Shown: one piece after another, positions 36,580-46,000 of the stretch | How positions within the stretch are numbered: position 1 is the stretch's first letter | Layout of the letters: the number at the start of each line of letters is the position of its first letter | Notes under the pieces: generated by a model | The model's input: the letters and a program-made list of their open reading frames with translations, nothing else | Database searches by the model: none | What the model was told of the DNA's origin: nothing | DNA from: Afipia sp. | GTDB lineage: Bacteria > Pseudomonadota > Alphaproteobacteria > Rhizobiales > Xanthobacteraceae | Length of the DNA stretch: 64,000 nucleotides | Direction of reading: 5' to 3' | Assembly: GCA_017308595.1 (NCBI GenBank) | Contig: JAFKER010000005.1 | Coordinates: forward strand, 134,950-198,949 | Made by a program: the position numbers and the translations under genes

Positions 36580-36756
36580 GTCACACCTCGAATGATTAGG
36601 TTCGAGGATGATCATCACGATGAGTGCGGCTTCTCTCAATCGCCGTGTATTTGTTTCCCGCAATGTGATGCGTACGCGGGATTCTCTCGTTCGATCAAAC
36701 GGCTAGAGAGAGGAAGCGGATGAAATCCGCTTGAGTGTCCGGCACGAGAAGCTGCG
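36580..36756. promoter_or_regulatory. gcl upstream region with IclR-gene hairpins
   Basis: 177 bases between the IclR gene and gcl, both reading leftwards. Perfect hairpins GAGAAGCTG-CGT-CAGCTTCTC (36746-36766, overlapping the IclR stop) and AAGCGGAT-GAA-ATCCGCTT (36714-36732) may end or stabilise the IclR message; neither has a T-tract. CCCGC...GCGGG (36657-36680) and GATGATCATC (36607-36616) are candidate operator-like palindromes. The GntR-type repeat of the oxalate genes is absent here. Confidence 0.4.
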
Positions 36757-37608
36757 TCAGCTTCTCGCTTCAGTTGTCGGCATGACGCCACCGAGTGCAA
36801 CTGTCAGTTCCGCAGCGACCTCGCGCACGATGTTGCCGATGATGGGTAAGCGTTCATCCGTGACACGCGACGTCATTCCGGACACAGAAATGGCCGCCAG
36901 CGGTTCGCTGCAATCGTTGTAAACAACGGCGGCGATACAGCGCAGTCCAATGCGGGCTTCTTCGTCATCGACGGCATAGCCGCGCTGACGGACCAGTTGC
37001 AGCGCCTTGAACAGTTCACCGGGCCGAACGATTGATTTTTCAGTCAAACGGGGCATCCCCTGACGATGAATGATGGCGTTTACGTCGTCGTCGGAATAGG
37101 TCGCGAGCACCGCTTTTCCGACGCCTGACGCCACCATGGCGACCCGGCCGCCCACCTTGGTCAGCGAGCGCATGATTTCGCGGCTTTCCATACGCGTCAG
37201 CACGATGATGGTTTCATCGTCGACAACAGCCAGGTTAGCTGTTTCGCGAGTCAGGTCGCGCAACTTGCGCAGATAAGGCATCGCGTGCGCGACGAAGTTT
37301 CGCCGCCGCGCGAAGGTCGATCCGACGGCGAAACTGCTGGCGCCAATGTGCCATTTCGCTTCGCTGCGATCGAATTGCACAAAACGACGCTTTTCGAGCG
37401 TCGTCAGAAGCCGATGAACGGTGGAAGTAGAAAGCCCGGCGCGTACCGCAAGATCGGTGAGGCGATAGCCTTCGTCGTCCTCGGCGAGAGTTTCGATCAG
37501 GGTCAGCGCGCGATTGACAGACTGAACGCTGCCGTCCTTGCCCGCGGTGTCGAGTTCCGTGCCGCTGCGGGGATCGACAGGCTTTCGCCGGATCATGCTT
37601 TTCTTCAT
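36757..37608 (-). CDS. IclR-family transcriptional regulator (AllR-like, glyoxylate genes)
   Basis: 283 residues. The N-terminal winged helix-turn-helix (residues ~28-90: SVNRALTLIETLAEDDEGYRLTDLAVRAGLSTSTVHRLL) is followed by the IclR effector domain containing GVGKAVLAT and DDEEARIGLRCIAAVVYN. In enterobacteria the IclR-type AllR represses gcl-hyi-glxR and responds to glyoxylate; the same position directly upstream of gcl suggests the same job here. Confidence 0.85.
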   Translation of the reverse strand: MKKSMIRRKPVDPRSGTELDTAGKDGSVQSVNRALTLIETLAEDDEGYRLTDLAVRAGLSTSTVHRLLTTLEKRRFVQFDRSEAKWHIGASSFAVGSTFARRRNFVAHAMPYLRKLRDLTRETANLAVVDDETIIVLTRMESREIMRSLTKVGGRVAMVASGVGKAVLATYSDDDVNAIIHRQGMPRLTEKSIVRPGELFKALQLVRQRGYAVDDEEARIGLRCIAAVVYNDCSEPLAAISVSGMTSRVTDERLPIIGNIVREVAAELTVALGGVMPTTEARS

Positions 37609-37656
37609 TGCTACCTACGGCGGTCGATAGAAGTGAAGGTCGTGCTGAATAGAGGA

Positions 37657-37691
37657 GGGTGCCGCCACTAGAGACGGCACCCTTGCCTATT
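37657..37691 (-). terminator. terminator-like hairpin after the acyl-CoA synthetase gene
   Basis: GGGTGCCG...CGGCACCC (37657-37682) lies just past the stop of the minus-strand synthetase gene at 37692 and before the IclR gene. The following T-run is weak. Confidence 0.5.
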
Positions 37692-39860
37692 TTAGAGCAG
37701 GCCGGCGCCGCGCGCCCACTTGTACTTTGCACCGAGGACTTCGACCGGAAGTTCGGTAGAGTAGGCATAGGCAGGGATGCCGTTCTGGTAGAGATATTCG
37801 GCAGCTTCCTCAACCTCGATGTCGCCCGCGAGGGATGCCACGATCGGCTTCACGAAACCCTTGGCTTCCATCTCGTTCTTCACCTCGACCATGTTCTTGG
37901 CGAAGACCATCGGCGGAGTAACGATGGTGTGCCAGTAGCCGAGGATCAAAGAGTGAATGCGGTCATCGGATAGACCGAGCTTGACGGTGTTCACATAGGT
38001 GATCGGCGGCTCGCCGCCGGTGATATCCACGGGATTTCCAGCCGCGCCGAACGGAGGGATGAACTTGCGGAAAGCCGCGTCGAGATCCGGCGGCATCGAC
38101 ATCAGCGACAGGCCATTGTCAACGACAGCATCCGAGAGAAGAACGCCGGAACCACCGGCACCCGTGATGATGAGCACATTCTCACCCTTGGGGGTCGGCA
38201 GAACGGGAATGCCCCGCGCGAATTCGAGAAGCTGGCGCAGCGAGCGGGCGCGGATAACGCCCGACTGCTTCAGCACGTCCTCATAGATCTTGTCGTTACC
38301 GGCGAGCGCGCCGGTATGCGACGATGCAGCCTTGGCGCCGGCCGAGGTGCGGCCCGCCTTGAGCACGACAACCGGCTTCTTCTTGGAGACGCGCTTGGCG
38401 GCTTCAGCGAAGGCGCGTCCGTCCTTCAAGTCTTCGCAATGCTGCGCAATGATCGTGGTGTTCGGGTCCTGCTCGAAGAAGGCGAGCAGATCGTCCTCGT
38501 CGATGTCCGACTTGTTTCCGAGACCGACGATCGCCGATACGCCCATCTTCGCCGAGCGCGAAAAGCCGATGATGGCCATGCCGATGCCGCCGGATTGTGA
38601 CGACAGCGCTGCCGAACCCTTGACGTCATAGGCCGTGCAGAAGGTGGCGCAGAGGTTGGCTGGGGTATAATAGAAGCCGTAGATGTTCGGCCCCATCAGG
38701 CGGATGTTGTATTTCTGGCCGACCTTGACGATTTCCTCCTGGAGCTCGGGCGCCCCGGCTTCGGCGAAGCCCGACGGAATCAGAACTGCGCCAGGGATTT
38801 TCTTCTCGCCGCACTCGGCGAGTGCTTCTGCGACGAACTTCGCAGGGATCGCAAACACGGCGGTATCGATGACGCCGGGAACATCCTTGACGCTCTTGTA
38901 CGCCTTGATGCCCATGATCTCGTCGGCCTTGGGGTGAATCGGGTAGATTTGCCCTTTATATCCGCCGTTGATCAGGTTCTTCATCACCGAGTTGCCGATC
39001 TTTCCGGCTTCGGACGACGCTCCGATCACTGCGACCGCTTTCGGCATCATGATGCGATTCATCGCAGTCACGATCTCCTCATTGGAGCGTGGAGCCGGAC
39101 GGGGCTTGTAGTCGAAATCCACGACAATGCGCACGTCGGCGGCGATCGCGTCTTTTTTGGTCGCGAAGACTGGATTGAGATCGAGTTCGATGATTTCCGG
39201 GAAGTCGCTGACGAGCTGTGAGACATTCACGATGATGTCTGCCAGTGCCTCGCGGTTCACCGGATCGCCGCCGCGCACGCCTTCCAGCATCTCGTGAGCC
39301 TGGATGCCGTCGAGCATAGAGAGTGCATCGGCATTGGTTGCGGGCGCGAGGCGGAAGGTAACATCCTTCAGAACTTCGACGAGAACGCCGCCGAGGCCGA
39401 AAGCCACGAGCTTGCCGAACGAATTGTCAGTGATGCTGCCGACGATAACTTCCGTTCCGCCCAGCAGCATCTGCTGAACCTGGATGCCTTCGATCTTGGC
39501 GTCTGCCTTATACTTCTTCGCGTTTGCGAGAATGGTTTCGTAGGCTTTTTCCGCCTCAGCAGCGGTCTTCACCCCGACAATGACGCCGCCAGCTTCCGTC
39601 TTGTGGAGGATGTCGGGAGAAACAATCTTCATAACGACAGGAAAGCCCATGCCTGTCGCGATCTTGGCCGCATCCGCAGCGGACTTGGCAACACCTTCTT
39701 TCGGAACCGGAATTCCGTAGGCGTCGCAAACCAGCTTGCCTTCTGGGGCAGTCAGGCTGGTACGCTTGTCTGCCTTCACGGCGTCGAGAATCTTTCGAAC
39801 CTCAGCCTTCGCCTGCTGTCCGACGTCAATCTTTCGCGCTGCGTCCTGCGAATGAGCCAT
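37692..39860 (-). CDS. ADP-forming acyl-CoA synthetase (NDP-forming, fused; permuted domain order)
   Basis: 722 residues in one chain: an ATP-grasp domain first (residues ~35-250, with PVVMKIVSPDILHKTEAGGV), then a CoA-binding Rossmann domain (from ~270, VAVIGASSEAGKIGNS) and a succinyl-CoA-synthetase-like ligase domain with the phosphohistidine loop SSHTGALAGND near residue 514. The better known fused enzymes have the ATP-grasp domain last. The family makes or breaks an acyl-CoA with ADP/ATP exchange. Two GntR-type operators lie in the region between this gene and the divergent GntR gene, which ties it to oxalate use. Acetyl-, formyl- or oxalyl-CoA chemistry are all possible. Confidence 0.85.
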   Translation of the reverse strand: MAHSQDAARKIDVGQQAKAEVRKILDAVKADKRTSLTAPEGKLVCDAYGIPVPKEGVAKSAADAAKIATGMGFPVVMKIVSPDILHKTEAGGVIVGVKTAAEAEKAYETILANAKKYKADAKIEGIQVQQMLLGGTEVIVGSITDNSFGKLVAFGLGGVLVEVLKDVTFRLAPATNADALSMLDGIQAHEMLEGVRGGDPVNREALADIIVNVSQLVSDFPEIIELDLNPVFATKKDAIAADVRIVVDFDYKPRPAPRSNEEIVTAMNRIMMPKAVAVIGASSEAGKIGNSVMKNLINGGYKGQIYPIHPKADEIMGIKAYKSVKDVPGVIDTAVFAIPAKFVAEALAECGEKKIPGAVLIPSGFAEAGAPELQEEIVKVGQKYNIRLMGPNIYGFYYTPANLCATFCTAYDVKGSAALSSQSGGIGMAIIGFSRSAKMGVSAIVGLGNKSDIDEDDLLAFFEQDPNTTIIAQHCEDLKDGRAFAEAAKRVSKKKPVVVLKAGRTSAGAKAASSHTGALAGNDKIYEDVLKQSGVIRARSLRQLLEFARGIPVLPTPKGENVLIITGAGGSGVLLSDAVVDNGLSLMSMPPDLDAAFRKFIPPFGAAGNPVDITGGEPPITYVNTVKLGLSDDRIHSLILGYWHTIVTPPMVFAKNMVEVKNEMEAKGFVKPIVASLAGDIEVEEAAEYLYQNGIPAYAYSTELPVEVLGAKYKWARGAGLL

Positions 39861-39993
39861 TACTTCCTCCTGTTACGTCCATTTCTTGAAAGTGATTGCG
39901 TACGGGTGTCGGACGAATGTTTCCCGTGCGCCTAAATCCTGTTGGCGTGGTTCTCCGCATTGTCTGGAACCGCGAAGATAAATATCCACACAT

Positions 39994-40012
39994 TTGGCAT
40001 TTGGTATGCCAA
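39994..40012. promoter_or_regulatory. GntR operator candidate 1 (TTGGCAT-N5-ATGCCAA)
   Basis: Perfect 7-5-7 inverted repeat in the divergent region between the acyl-CoA synthetase (-) and the GntR gene (+). It is nearly the same as the copy 81 bases to the right: 24 bases shared with one mismatch. Confidence 0.75.
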
Positions 40013-40074
40013 GAACCAACTTTGTCAAGCCTGTTTGACGTGCTTTCCCTCTGCTTGCTGGCTCGCTTGACACT

Positions 40075-40093
40075 TTGGCATCTGGTATGCCAA
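40075..40093. promoter_or_regulatory. GntR operator candidate 2 (TTGGCAT-N5-ATGCCAA)
   Basis: Second perfect 7-5-7 inverted repeat, 57 bases before the GntR start. Its spacing to candidate 1, 81 bases or close to eight helical turns, would place both on roughly the same face of the DNA and could allow one dimer-of-dimers to control both directions. Confidence 0.75.
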
Positions 40094-40149
40094 GAACATA
40101 GCCAATGCTCCCGTGGTATACAGCCCTCAGCCAGTGAGGGAGATGATTC

Positions 40150-40875
40150 ATGGTTACCCAGAAAACGTCAAAGGTGCCGCTGAACGATCAGGATCTCGCG
40201 ATTGTCCGTATCGCGCCCGAAGCCAGTTTCAAAAACAAGGCTTACGACGCGCTGAAGGAAGCCATCCTCAAGATGGACATCTATACGAATCCTGAGCCTG
40301 TCATGCTCGATGAGCGCGCGCTGTCGGAACATCTCGGTGTCAGCCGCACGCCGATCCGCGAAGCCATTGCGATGCTGGAGCAAGACGGCTTCGTCAAGAC
40401 AGTGCCGCGCCGCGGGATCGTCGTCGTCCGCAAGACGAAGGCTGAGATCGTGGACATGATCCGCGCCTGGGCGGCACTTGAAAGCATGGCTGCGCGGCTC
40501 ATCACCACGATCGCGCGCAAGAAAGATATCTCGGCGCTGCGCAATTTCTTTAAGGACTTCGACAAGGACCGCCTGCCGCAAGACCATATTGCGGAATACT
40601 CGAAGGCGAACATCGCGTTTCATCAGGCGCTGATCTCGCTGAGTGAATCGCCAGTCCTTGTCGATATGACCAACGATATCCTGCTGCATGTGCGCGGCTA
40701 TCGCCAGCTCACGATCGGCAGGACCGATCGCACGGCGGTATCGCTGCCTGAACATCTTGCAATCATCGAAGCGCTTGAGGAGCGGGATACCGAACTCGCT
40801 GAGAAGCGTGCACGCGACCATACCCTTGGACTTGCGACTTATGTCGAAACCCACGGGCAGGAAATTTTCACGTAG
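40150..40875 (+). CDS. GntR-family regulator, FCD (FadR/VanR) type, likely controller of the oxalate genes
   Basis: 241 residues. The N-terminal winged helix-turn-helix is seen in [41 protein letters not shown] (residues ~54-95). The C-terminal FCD all-helical domain keeps its metal/ligand histidines ([28 protein letters not shown]). It is 35 bases before oxc on the same strand. FCD regulators usually bind TGGTATACCA-like repeats and sense small organic acids or their CoA esters; seven such repeats occur in this locus. The effector is unknown, with oxalate, oxalyl-CoA or formyl-CoA as candidates. Confidence 0.87.
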   Translation: MVTQKTSKVPLNDQDLAIVRIAPEASFKNKAYDALKEAILKMDIYTNPEPVMLDERALSEHLGVSRTPIREAIAMLEQDGFVKTVPRRGIVVVRKTKAEIVDMIRAWAALESMAARLITTIARKKDISALRNFFKDFDKDRLPQDHIAEYSKANIAFHQALISLSESPVLVDMTNDILLHVRGYRQLTIGRTDRTAVSLPEHLAIIEALEERDTELAEKRARDHTLGLATYVETHGQEIFT

Positions 40876-40910
40876 ACAACGACCAAAAAAAGAGGCGAGG
40901 GAGGCCAGCG

Positions 40911-42647
40911 ATGCTGACAACGGCAAACAAGGTAGATACGGCTGCGAGTGACGAGCGGGAACTGACGGATGGCTTTCATCTGATCATTGATGCGCTCAAG
41001 CTCAACGGCCTCAATACCATCTATGGCGTTCCGGGCATTCCGGTCACTGACTTCGGCCGTATGGCTCAGGCGGAAGGCATTCGCGTTCTCTCGTTCCGTC
41101 ACGAGCAAAATGCCGGTTATGCAGCCTCGATCGCCGGCTTCCTGACCAAGAAGCCCGGCGTCTGTCTCACCGTCTCTGCACCCGGTTTTCTCAATGGCCT
41201 GACCGCGCTGGCTCACGCGACGACAAACTGTTTTCCGATGATCCTGATCTCGGGTTCGTCCGAGCGTGAAATCGTCGATCTGCAGCAGGGCGACTATGAG
41301 GAAATGGACCAGCTTGCGATCGCAAAACCGCTCTGCAAGGCGGCATTCCGCGTGTTGCATGCGCAGGATATCGGTATCGGCCTAGCCCGCGCGATCCGCG
41401 CGGCCGTATCAGGACGTCCAGGCGGCGTCTATCTCGACCTGCCGGCCAAGCTGTTCGGTCAGGTGATGGATGCGGAAGCCGGCAGGAAGTCGCTGGTCAA
41501 GGTTATCGATGCTGCTCCGGCACAAATTCCCGCTCCGGATTCCATCAAGCGCGCGCTTGACGTGTTGAAGTCCGCGAAGAAGCCTCTCATCATTCTCGGC
41601 AAGGGAGCTGCTTACGCGCAGGCCGACGACGCGATCCGCACGCTGGTTGAAAAGAGCGGAATTCCGTTCCTGCCGATGAGCATGGCCAAGGGTCTCCTTC
41701 CGGATACTCATCCGCAATGCGCCGGTGCTGCACGCTCGACGGTGCTGAAGGATTCCGACGTTGTCATGCTGATCGGTGCGCGGCTGAACTGGCTGCTCTC
41801 CCACGGCAAGGGCAAGACGTGGGGTGACGCTCCGAAGAAATTCATACAGATCGACATCGAGCCAAAGGAAATGGACTCCAACGTGGAGATCGTGGCGCCC
41901 GTGGTCGGCGATATCAGCTCGTGCGTCACGGCTCTTGTGCAAGGCATGGGTGGTAGCTGGGCTGCACCTCCGGCTGACTGGACCAAGACCGTTCAAACCA
42001 AGCGCGACGACAACGTCTCGAAGATGGCGCCGCGCCTGATGAACAATAACTCACCGATGGATTACCATGGCGCGTTGGGTGTTCTGCGCACCATCATCAA
42101 GGAGCGTCCCGACGCGATCCTCGTAAACGAGGGAGCCAATACGCTCGATCTGGCGCGCGGCATCATAGACATGTATCAGCCGCGCAAGCGCATTGATGTC
42201 GGCACCTGGGGCATCATGGGTATCGGCATGGGCTATTCGATCGCCGCGGCTGTTGAAACCGGAAAACCGGTTCTGGCGGTCGAAGGTGACAGCGCATTCG
42301 GCTTCTCGGGCATGGAAGTCGAGACGATCTGCCGTTATAAGCTGCCTGTCTGTGTGGTGATTTTCAACAATGACGGCATTTATCGCGGCACGGACGTTAA
42401 TCCTTCGGGCGGTTCGGACGTTGCGCCGACCGTGTTCGTGAAGGGTGCACGTTACGACAAGATGATGGAAGCTTTCGGCGGTGTCGGTTTCAATGTGACA
42501 ACCCCGGATGAGTTGAAGCGCGCCGTCAATACGGCGATGGATTCCGGAAAGCCGACGCTTATCAACGCGGTGATCGATCCGGCGGCAGGCAGCGAGAGCG
42601 GCCGCATCGGCAATCTCAATCCGCAAAGCGTCCTGAAGAAGAAATAA
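40911..42647 (+). CDS. oxc: oxalyl-CoA decarboxylase
   Basis: 578 residues, ThDP-dependent. The N-terminal ThDP glutamate is Glu65 in [20 protein letters not shown] around residue 127 matches the Tyr-Glu active-site pair of Oxalobacter Oxc; the C-terminal ThDP motif is [11 protein letters not shown]...NNDGIYRG. It decarboxylates oxalyl-CoA to formyl-CoA and CO2, consuming a proton. Coupled to Frc (next gene) and an oxalate/formate antiporter, this drives a proton gradient. Confidence 0.95.
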   Translation: MLTTANKVDTAASDERELTDGFHLIIDALKLNGLNTIYGVPGIPVTDFGRMAQAEGIRVLSFRHEQNAGYAASIAGFLTKKPGVCLTVSAPGFLNGLTALAHATTNCFPMILISGSSEREIVDLQQGDYEEMDQLAIAKPLCKAAFRVLHAQDIGIGLARAIRAAVSGRPGGVYLDLPAKLFGQVMDAEAGRKSLVKVIDAAPAQIPAPDSIKRALDVLKSAKKPLIILGKGAAYAQADDAIRTLVEKSGIPFLPMSMAKGLLPDTHPQCAGAARSTVLKDSDVVMLIGARLNWLLSHGKGKTWGDAPKKFIQIDIEPKEMDSNVEIVAPVVGDISSCVTALVQGMGGSWAAPPADWTKTVQTKRDDNVSKMAPRLMNNNSPMDYHGALGVLRTIIKERPDAILVNEGANTLDLARGIIDMYQPRKRIDVGTWGIMGIGMGYSIAAAVETGKPVLAVEGDSAFGFSGMEVETICRYKLPVCVVIFNNDGIYRGTDVNPSGGSDVAPTVFVKGARYDKMMEAFGGVGFNVTTPDELKRAVNTAMDSGKPTLINAVIDPAAGSESGRIGNLNPQSVLKKK

Positions 42648-42733
42648 GTCCACACCACCGGGCGTTGTTGCCCGATCATTTCAGTCCTCGAACTCGGCGT
42701 CAGAAGGCGTCGATTGATATGGAGTAGAAGATA

Positions 42734-44014
42734 ATGACACAGGCGCTGAAGGGCGTTCGCATCCTTGATTTCACCCACGTTCAGTCGGGACCGACTTGCA
42801 CGCAACTGCTGGCATGGTTTGGCGCCGATGTGATCAAGGTGGAGCGTCCCGGCGTCGGTGACATCACCCGTGGCCAGCTCATGGACGTTCCGAACGCGGA
42901 CAGCCTCTACTTCACGATGCTCAACCACAACAAGCGTTCGATCACGCTGGACACCAAGAATCCCAAGGGCAAGGAAGTCCTGACCGAACTGATGAAGAAG
43001 TGCGACGTACTGGTCGAGAATTTCGGCCCTGGCGTGCTCGATCGTATGGGCTTCCCCTGGGAGACCATTCAGAAGATCAACCCGAAGCTGATCGTTGCGT
43101 CGATCAAGGGCTTCGGCCCCGGTCCTTATGAAGACTGCAAGGTCTATGAGAACGTTGCCCAGTGCACTGGCGGCGCCGCATCGACCACTGGTTTCCGCGA
43201 TGGTTTGCCGCTGGTTACCGGTGCGCAGATCGGTGATAGCGGCACCGGCCTGCATCTGGCGCTCGGCATTGTGACCGCGCTCTATCAGCGCACCGTCACC
43301 GGCAAGGGCCAGAAGGTCACGGCTGCGATGCAGGACGGCGTGCTCAATCTCGCACGCGTCAAGTTGCGCGACCAGCAGCGGCTCGCCCATGGCCCGCTCA
43401 AGGAATACAGCCAGTTCGGCGAAGGTATTCCTTTTGGCGAAGCAGTGCCGCGCGCAGGGAACGATTCCGGTGGTGGTCAGCCTGGCCGCATTCTGAAGTG
43501 CAAGGGCTGGGAAACCGATCCGAACGCCTACCTTTATTTCATCACTCAGGCGCCGGTCTGGGAGAAAATCTGCGACGTAATCGGTGAACCTGGCTGGAAG
43601 ACCCACCCGGATTACGCCAAGCCGGCGGTACGTTTGCCTCGCCTGAACGAGATCTTTGCACGTATCGAACAGTGGACCATGACCAAAACCAAGTTCGAGG
43701 CGATGGAAATTCTCAACAAGGACGACATTCCGTGCGGTCCGATTCTGTCGATGAAGGAAATTTCCGAGGACAAGTCGCTCTACGCAACCGGCACGCTGGT
43801 CGAGGTAGATCATCCGACGCGCGGCAAGTACATTTCGGTCGGTAATCCGATCAAGCTGTCGGACAGCCCTACGGTGGTGACGCGTTCGCCGTTGCTCGGC
43901 GAGCATACCGATGAGATTCTGAAGCAGGTGCTTGGCTTCAACGATAACCAGGTTGCTGAAACGCATAATTCGGGTGCGTTGTCGCCGCCTCGGAAGGTTG
44001 AAGCGGCCGAATAA
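42734..44014 (+). CDS. frc: formyl-CoA:oxalate CoA-transferase
   Basis: 426 residues, family III CoA-transferase. The catalytic Asp is in [13 protein letters not shown] (near residue 169) and the flexible glycine loop is SGGGQPG near residue 253; the N-terminal [25 protein letters not shown] is diagnostic of Frc. It moves CoA from formyl-CoA to oxalate, giving oxalyl-CoA for Oxc and formate. It follows oxc by 86 bases without an operator between them, so the GntR-oxc-frc unit is probably one operon ending at the terminator at 44037. Confidence 0.95.
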   Translation: MTQALKGVRILDFTHVQSGPTCTQLLAWFGADVIKVERPGVGDITRGQLMDVPNADSLYFTMLNHNKRSITLDTKNPKGKEVLTELMKKCDVLVENFGPGVLDRMGFPWETIQKINPKLIVASIKGFGPGPYEDCKVYENVAQCTGGAASTTGFRDGLPLVTGAQIGDSGTGLHLALGIVTALYQRTVTGKGQKVTAAMQDGVLNLARVKLRDQQRLAHGPLKEYSQFGEGIPFGEAVPRAGNDSGGGQPGRILKCKGWETDPNAYLYFITQAPVWEKICDVIGEPGWKTHPDYAKPAVRLPRLNEIFARIEQWTMTKTKFEAMEILNKDDIPCGPILSMKEISEDKSLYATGTLVEVDHPTRGKYISVGNPIKLSDSPTVVTRSPLLGEHTDEILKQVLGFNDNQVAETHNSGALSPPRKVEAAE

Positions 44015-44036
44015 TCAGACCCATGGTTTGCAACCG

Positions 44037-44068
44037 AAAAGACCGGCGGGAAACCGCCGGTCTTTTTT
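44037..44068 (+). terminator. rho-independent terminator after frc
   Basis: GACCGGCGG-GAAA-CCGCCGGTC followed by six T. A 9-bp stem with an A-tract before it, 22 bases after the frc stop. Confidence 0.9.
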
Positions 44069-44185
44069 CTTGCGAGCGCCCATTGGCCGGTCTTGGCGTG
44101 TCCGCCGTGCGACATGTTGTCACGAGGTGGCGTACAGTGCGATGCAGCAGAGAAAATGCTGCTATGCAAAATCAGTCGTTGTTTG

Positions 44186-44204
44186 TGGTATACCAGATGC
44201 CTAG
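44186..44204. promoter_or_regulatory. GntR operator candidate 3 (TGGTATACCAGATGCC)
   Basis: TGGTATACCA is a perfect ten-base palindrome. Read as TGGTAT-ACCAG-ATGCC it also fits the 7-5-7 layout of the other sites in reverse orientation. It is about 80 bases before the 45-codon ORF at 44271, outside the frc operon. Confidence 0.68.
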
Positions 44205-44270
44205 ATAGACCGAGCGGGGCACCGGGCGACGGGTCGGCCCTCAATTGATCGGTCATGAAAGGTCTCCAAA

Positions 44271-44408
44271 ATGTCCAAGATTGCTCTCGCCAACACCGGC
44301 TCCTCTTATGGTATCGTCCGTCAGTTGATTGCTTTCATTGATGATTTACTGATGAGGAGCGCTCAGATTTCCATCCGCAATGGCGACTTGCCGCGGTTTG
44401 GTTTGTAA
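44271..44408 (+). CDS. predicted 45-residue protein in the oxalate regulon
   Basis: ATG TCC AAG ATT ... TTG TAA, 45 residues beginning MSKIALANTGSSYG and ending RNGDLPRFGL. A ribosome-like AAAGG lies nine bases upstream. It has its own GntR-type repeat at 44186 before it and a strong terminator at 44467 after it, so it is a separate transcription unit. The sequence is amphipathic (LLMRSAQISIRNG) and without cysteines; the LPRFGL end recalls DUF1127-like small proteins, but I cannot assign it. It could also be a small RNA that only contains this frame. Confidence 0.5.
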   Translation: MSKIALANTGSSYGIVRQLIAFIDDLLMRSAQISIRNGDLPRFGL

Positions 44409-44466
44409 AGAGCTGCCCGGTCAGTCCAGACCTATAACCTGCGGTGAGATGCTGAATGCGCGTCAG

Positions 44467-44495
44467 AAAGGCCCCGGCTTCCGGGGCCTTTTTTT
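44467..44495 (+). terminator. rho-independent terminator after the 45-codon ORF
   Basis: AAAGGCCCCGG-CTT-CCGGGGCCTT followed by a T-run (44489-44495). It ends the small transcript 58 bases after its stop codon. Confidence 0.9.
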
Positions 44496-44557
44496 ATTTC
44501 GGCCTCGATGGCTATCGCACCGCCCAAAGCGGCCGCATCAGAATTTAGACTTGTAGT

Positions 44558-44575
44558 CTGGTATATCGCATACAA
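44558..44575. promoter_or_regulatory. GntR operator candidate 4 (CTGGTAT-N5-ATACAA)
   Basis: TGGTAT-ATCGC-ATACAA, same 5-base spacer as the other sites, about 340 bases before the TctC gene. The long leader between it and the ATG at 44914 holds no convincing gene; an upstream in-frame GTG/TTG reading would extend the receptor but would bury its signal peptide. Confidence 0.65.
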
Positions 44576-44913
44576 GGATGTGCCTCAGGCAGTGATTGTC
44601 GATCACCGAACAGAACAACACGCCTGAGGAGGGACGTTGGCGGAAATCGCCCAGACAATTGCAGCCGTTGCTGACCACAGGGTCGACCTATGTCGCCCTA
44701 GCTATCGGTGCGAACTTACTCACAATGGTTGCGATGACCATTGCAGGCCATGTGCTGCGCGAGGGATCATCATGCGTCATGAGCGCGTCGCTTCCATTCA
44801 ATGAGGAGCGTGCAAGGGACGCAATAACGATAAGAATAACCGGAACTGCACAAAGCAGATTTCGGAACCAAGCCGCCGTTGAGTGGCATGAAACAATAGG
44901 TGGGAGAAACGCG

Positions 44914-45933
44914 ATGAAGTCTTGGTCTAATCAAACGTTAGGTCTTGCATTGGGTGTTGGAGTGTCGCTGGGCGCGGGGCTGATCTCCGGTGCGGCCTCG
45001 GCGGCATGGGAGCCGACCAGGCCGGTGGAAATCGTTGTACCTGCGGGCACTGGCGGTGGCGCGGATCAGATGGCCCGTACCATTCAAGGTATCATCACCA
45101 AGCACAACTTGATGAAGCAGCCGCTGGTGGTGGTGAACAAGGCCGGCGGAGCCGGAGGTGAGGGTTTTCTCGACGTCAAGGGATCGGCCGGTAATCCGCA
45201 TAAGCTGGTTATTACTCTCTCCAATCTGTTCACAACTCCGCTCGGGACCGGCATTCCATTCAGTCACAAGGATCTGACCCCGGTTGCAATGATGGCTCTC
45301 GACGAGTTCGTTCTCTGGGTGAATGCGGAGAGCCCGTACAAGTCGGTGAAGGATTACATCGAAGCCGTGAAGGCGAAGCCCGGTGAATTCAAGATGGGCG
45401 GCACGGGATCGAAGCAGGAAGATCAGATCATCACGGTTGCGATCGAGAAGGCCTCCAACACGAAGTTCACCTATATTCCTTATCGCGGCGGAGGCGAAGT
45501 CGCGGTTCAGCTTGTCGGCAAGCACATCGATTCCACCGTCAACAATCCGATCGAAGCTGTCGCGCAGTGGCGCGGTGGAGCTGTCCGCCCGCTTTGCGTA
45601 TTCGATGGCAAACCGCTGCCATACAAGGATGCTGTCGCGGACGGAAAGTCATGGGGCGATATCCCGACATGCAAGTCGCAAGGTCTTGATGTCGAATACG
45701 TCATGCTGCGCGGATTCTTCACGTCGCCGAAAGCCACCAAGGAACAAGTCGACTATTACGTCGATGTGTTCAAGAAGGTGCGTGAAACCCCTGAATGGCA
45801 GACCTTGATGAAGGACGGCGCCTTCAATCAAACCATGATGGTCGGTCCCGAGTACGCGGCCTGGGTTGATAACGAACAGAAGCGGCACCAGGCCTTGATG
45901 AAGGATGCCGGCTTCCTGGCGGCACCACAATAA
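44914..45933 (+). CDS. tctC: tripartite tricarboxylate transporter substrate-binding protein (TctC/Bug family)
   Basis: 339 residues from the ATG at 44914, preceded by GTGGGAGAAACG. Residues 1-30 are a Sec signal peptide ending ASA before AWEPTRPVEIVVPAGTGGGADQMAR, the Bug-family start. It binds a small carboxylate in the periplasm. It is under a GntR-type operator within the oxalate locus, so oxalate or a related diacid is a likely ligand. Confidence 0.88.
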   Translation: MKSWSNQTLGLALGVGVSLGAGLISGAASAAWEPTRPVEIVVPAGTGGGADQMARTIQGIITKHNLMKQPLVVVNKAGGAGGEGFLDVKGSAGNPHKLVITLSNLFTTPLGTGIPFSHKDLTPVAMMALDEFVLWVNAESPYKSVKDYIEAVKAKPGEFKMGGTGSKQEDQIITVAIEKASNTKFTYIPYRGGGEVAVQLVGKHIDSTVNNPIEAVAQWRGGAVRPLCVFDGKPLPYKDAVADGKSWGDIPTCKSQGLDVEYVMLRGFFTSPKATKEQVDYYVDVFKKVRETPEWQTLMKDGAFNQTMMVGPEYAAWVDNEQKRHQALMKDAGFLAAPQ

Positions 45934-45953
45934 ATTCAACAAAAAGATCCTAC

Positions 45954-45975
45954 CCGGCGGCCTATGTGCCGCCGG
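45954..45975 (+). terminator. hairpin between tctC and tctB
   Basis: CCGGCGGC (45954-45961), six-base loop, GCCGCCGG (45968-45975), no T-tract. Probably an mRNA-stabilising or attenuating hairpin that keeps the receptor in excess. Confidence 0.5.
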
Positions 45976-46000
45976 AAAAGGCTTCAGTGTGGGGAAAAAG

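Noticed and set aside
35329-36723. 464-codon open frame on the + strand opposite gcl
   Set aside because: It is a mirror of a high-GC coding frame; the opposite strand encodes an intact gcl with all motifs and this frame shows no family sequence.
40113-40122. TGGTATACA as an eighth GntR-type site
   Set aside because: Only one arm is present; the expected second arm after five bases is missing.
42452-43966. 504-codon open frame opposite oxc/frc
   Set aside because: Antisense to two well-marked genes and spans the gap between them; not a plausible protein.
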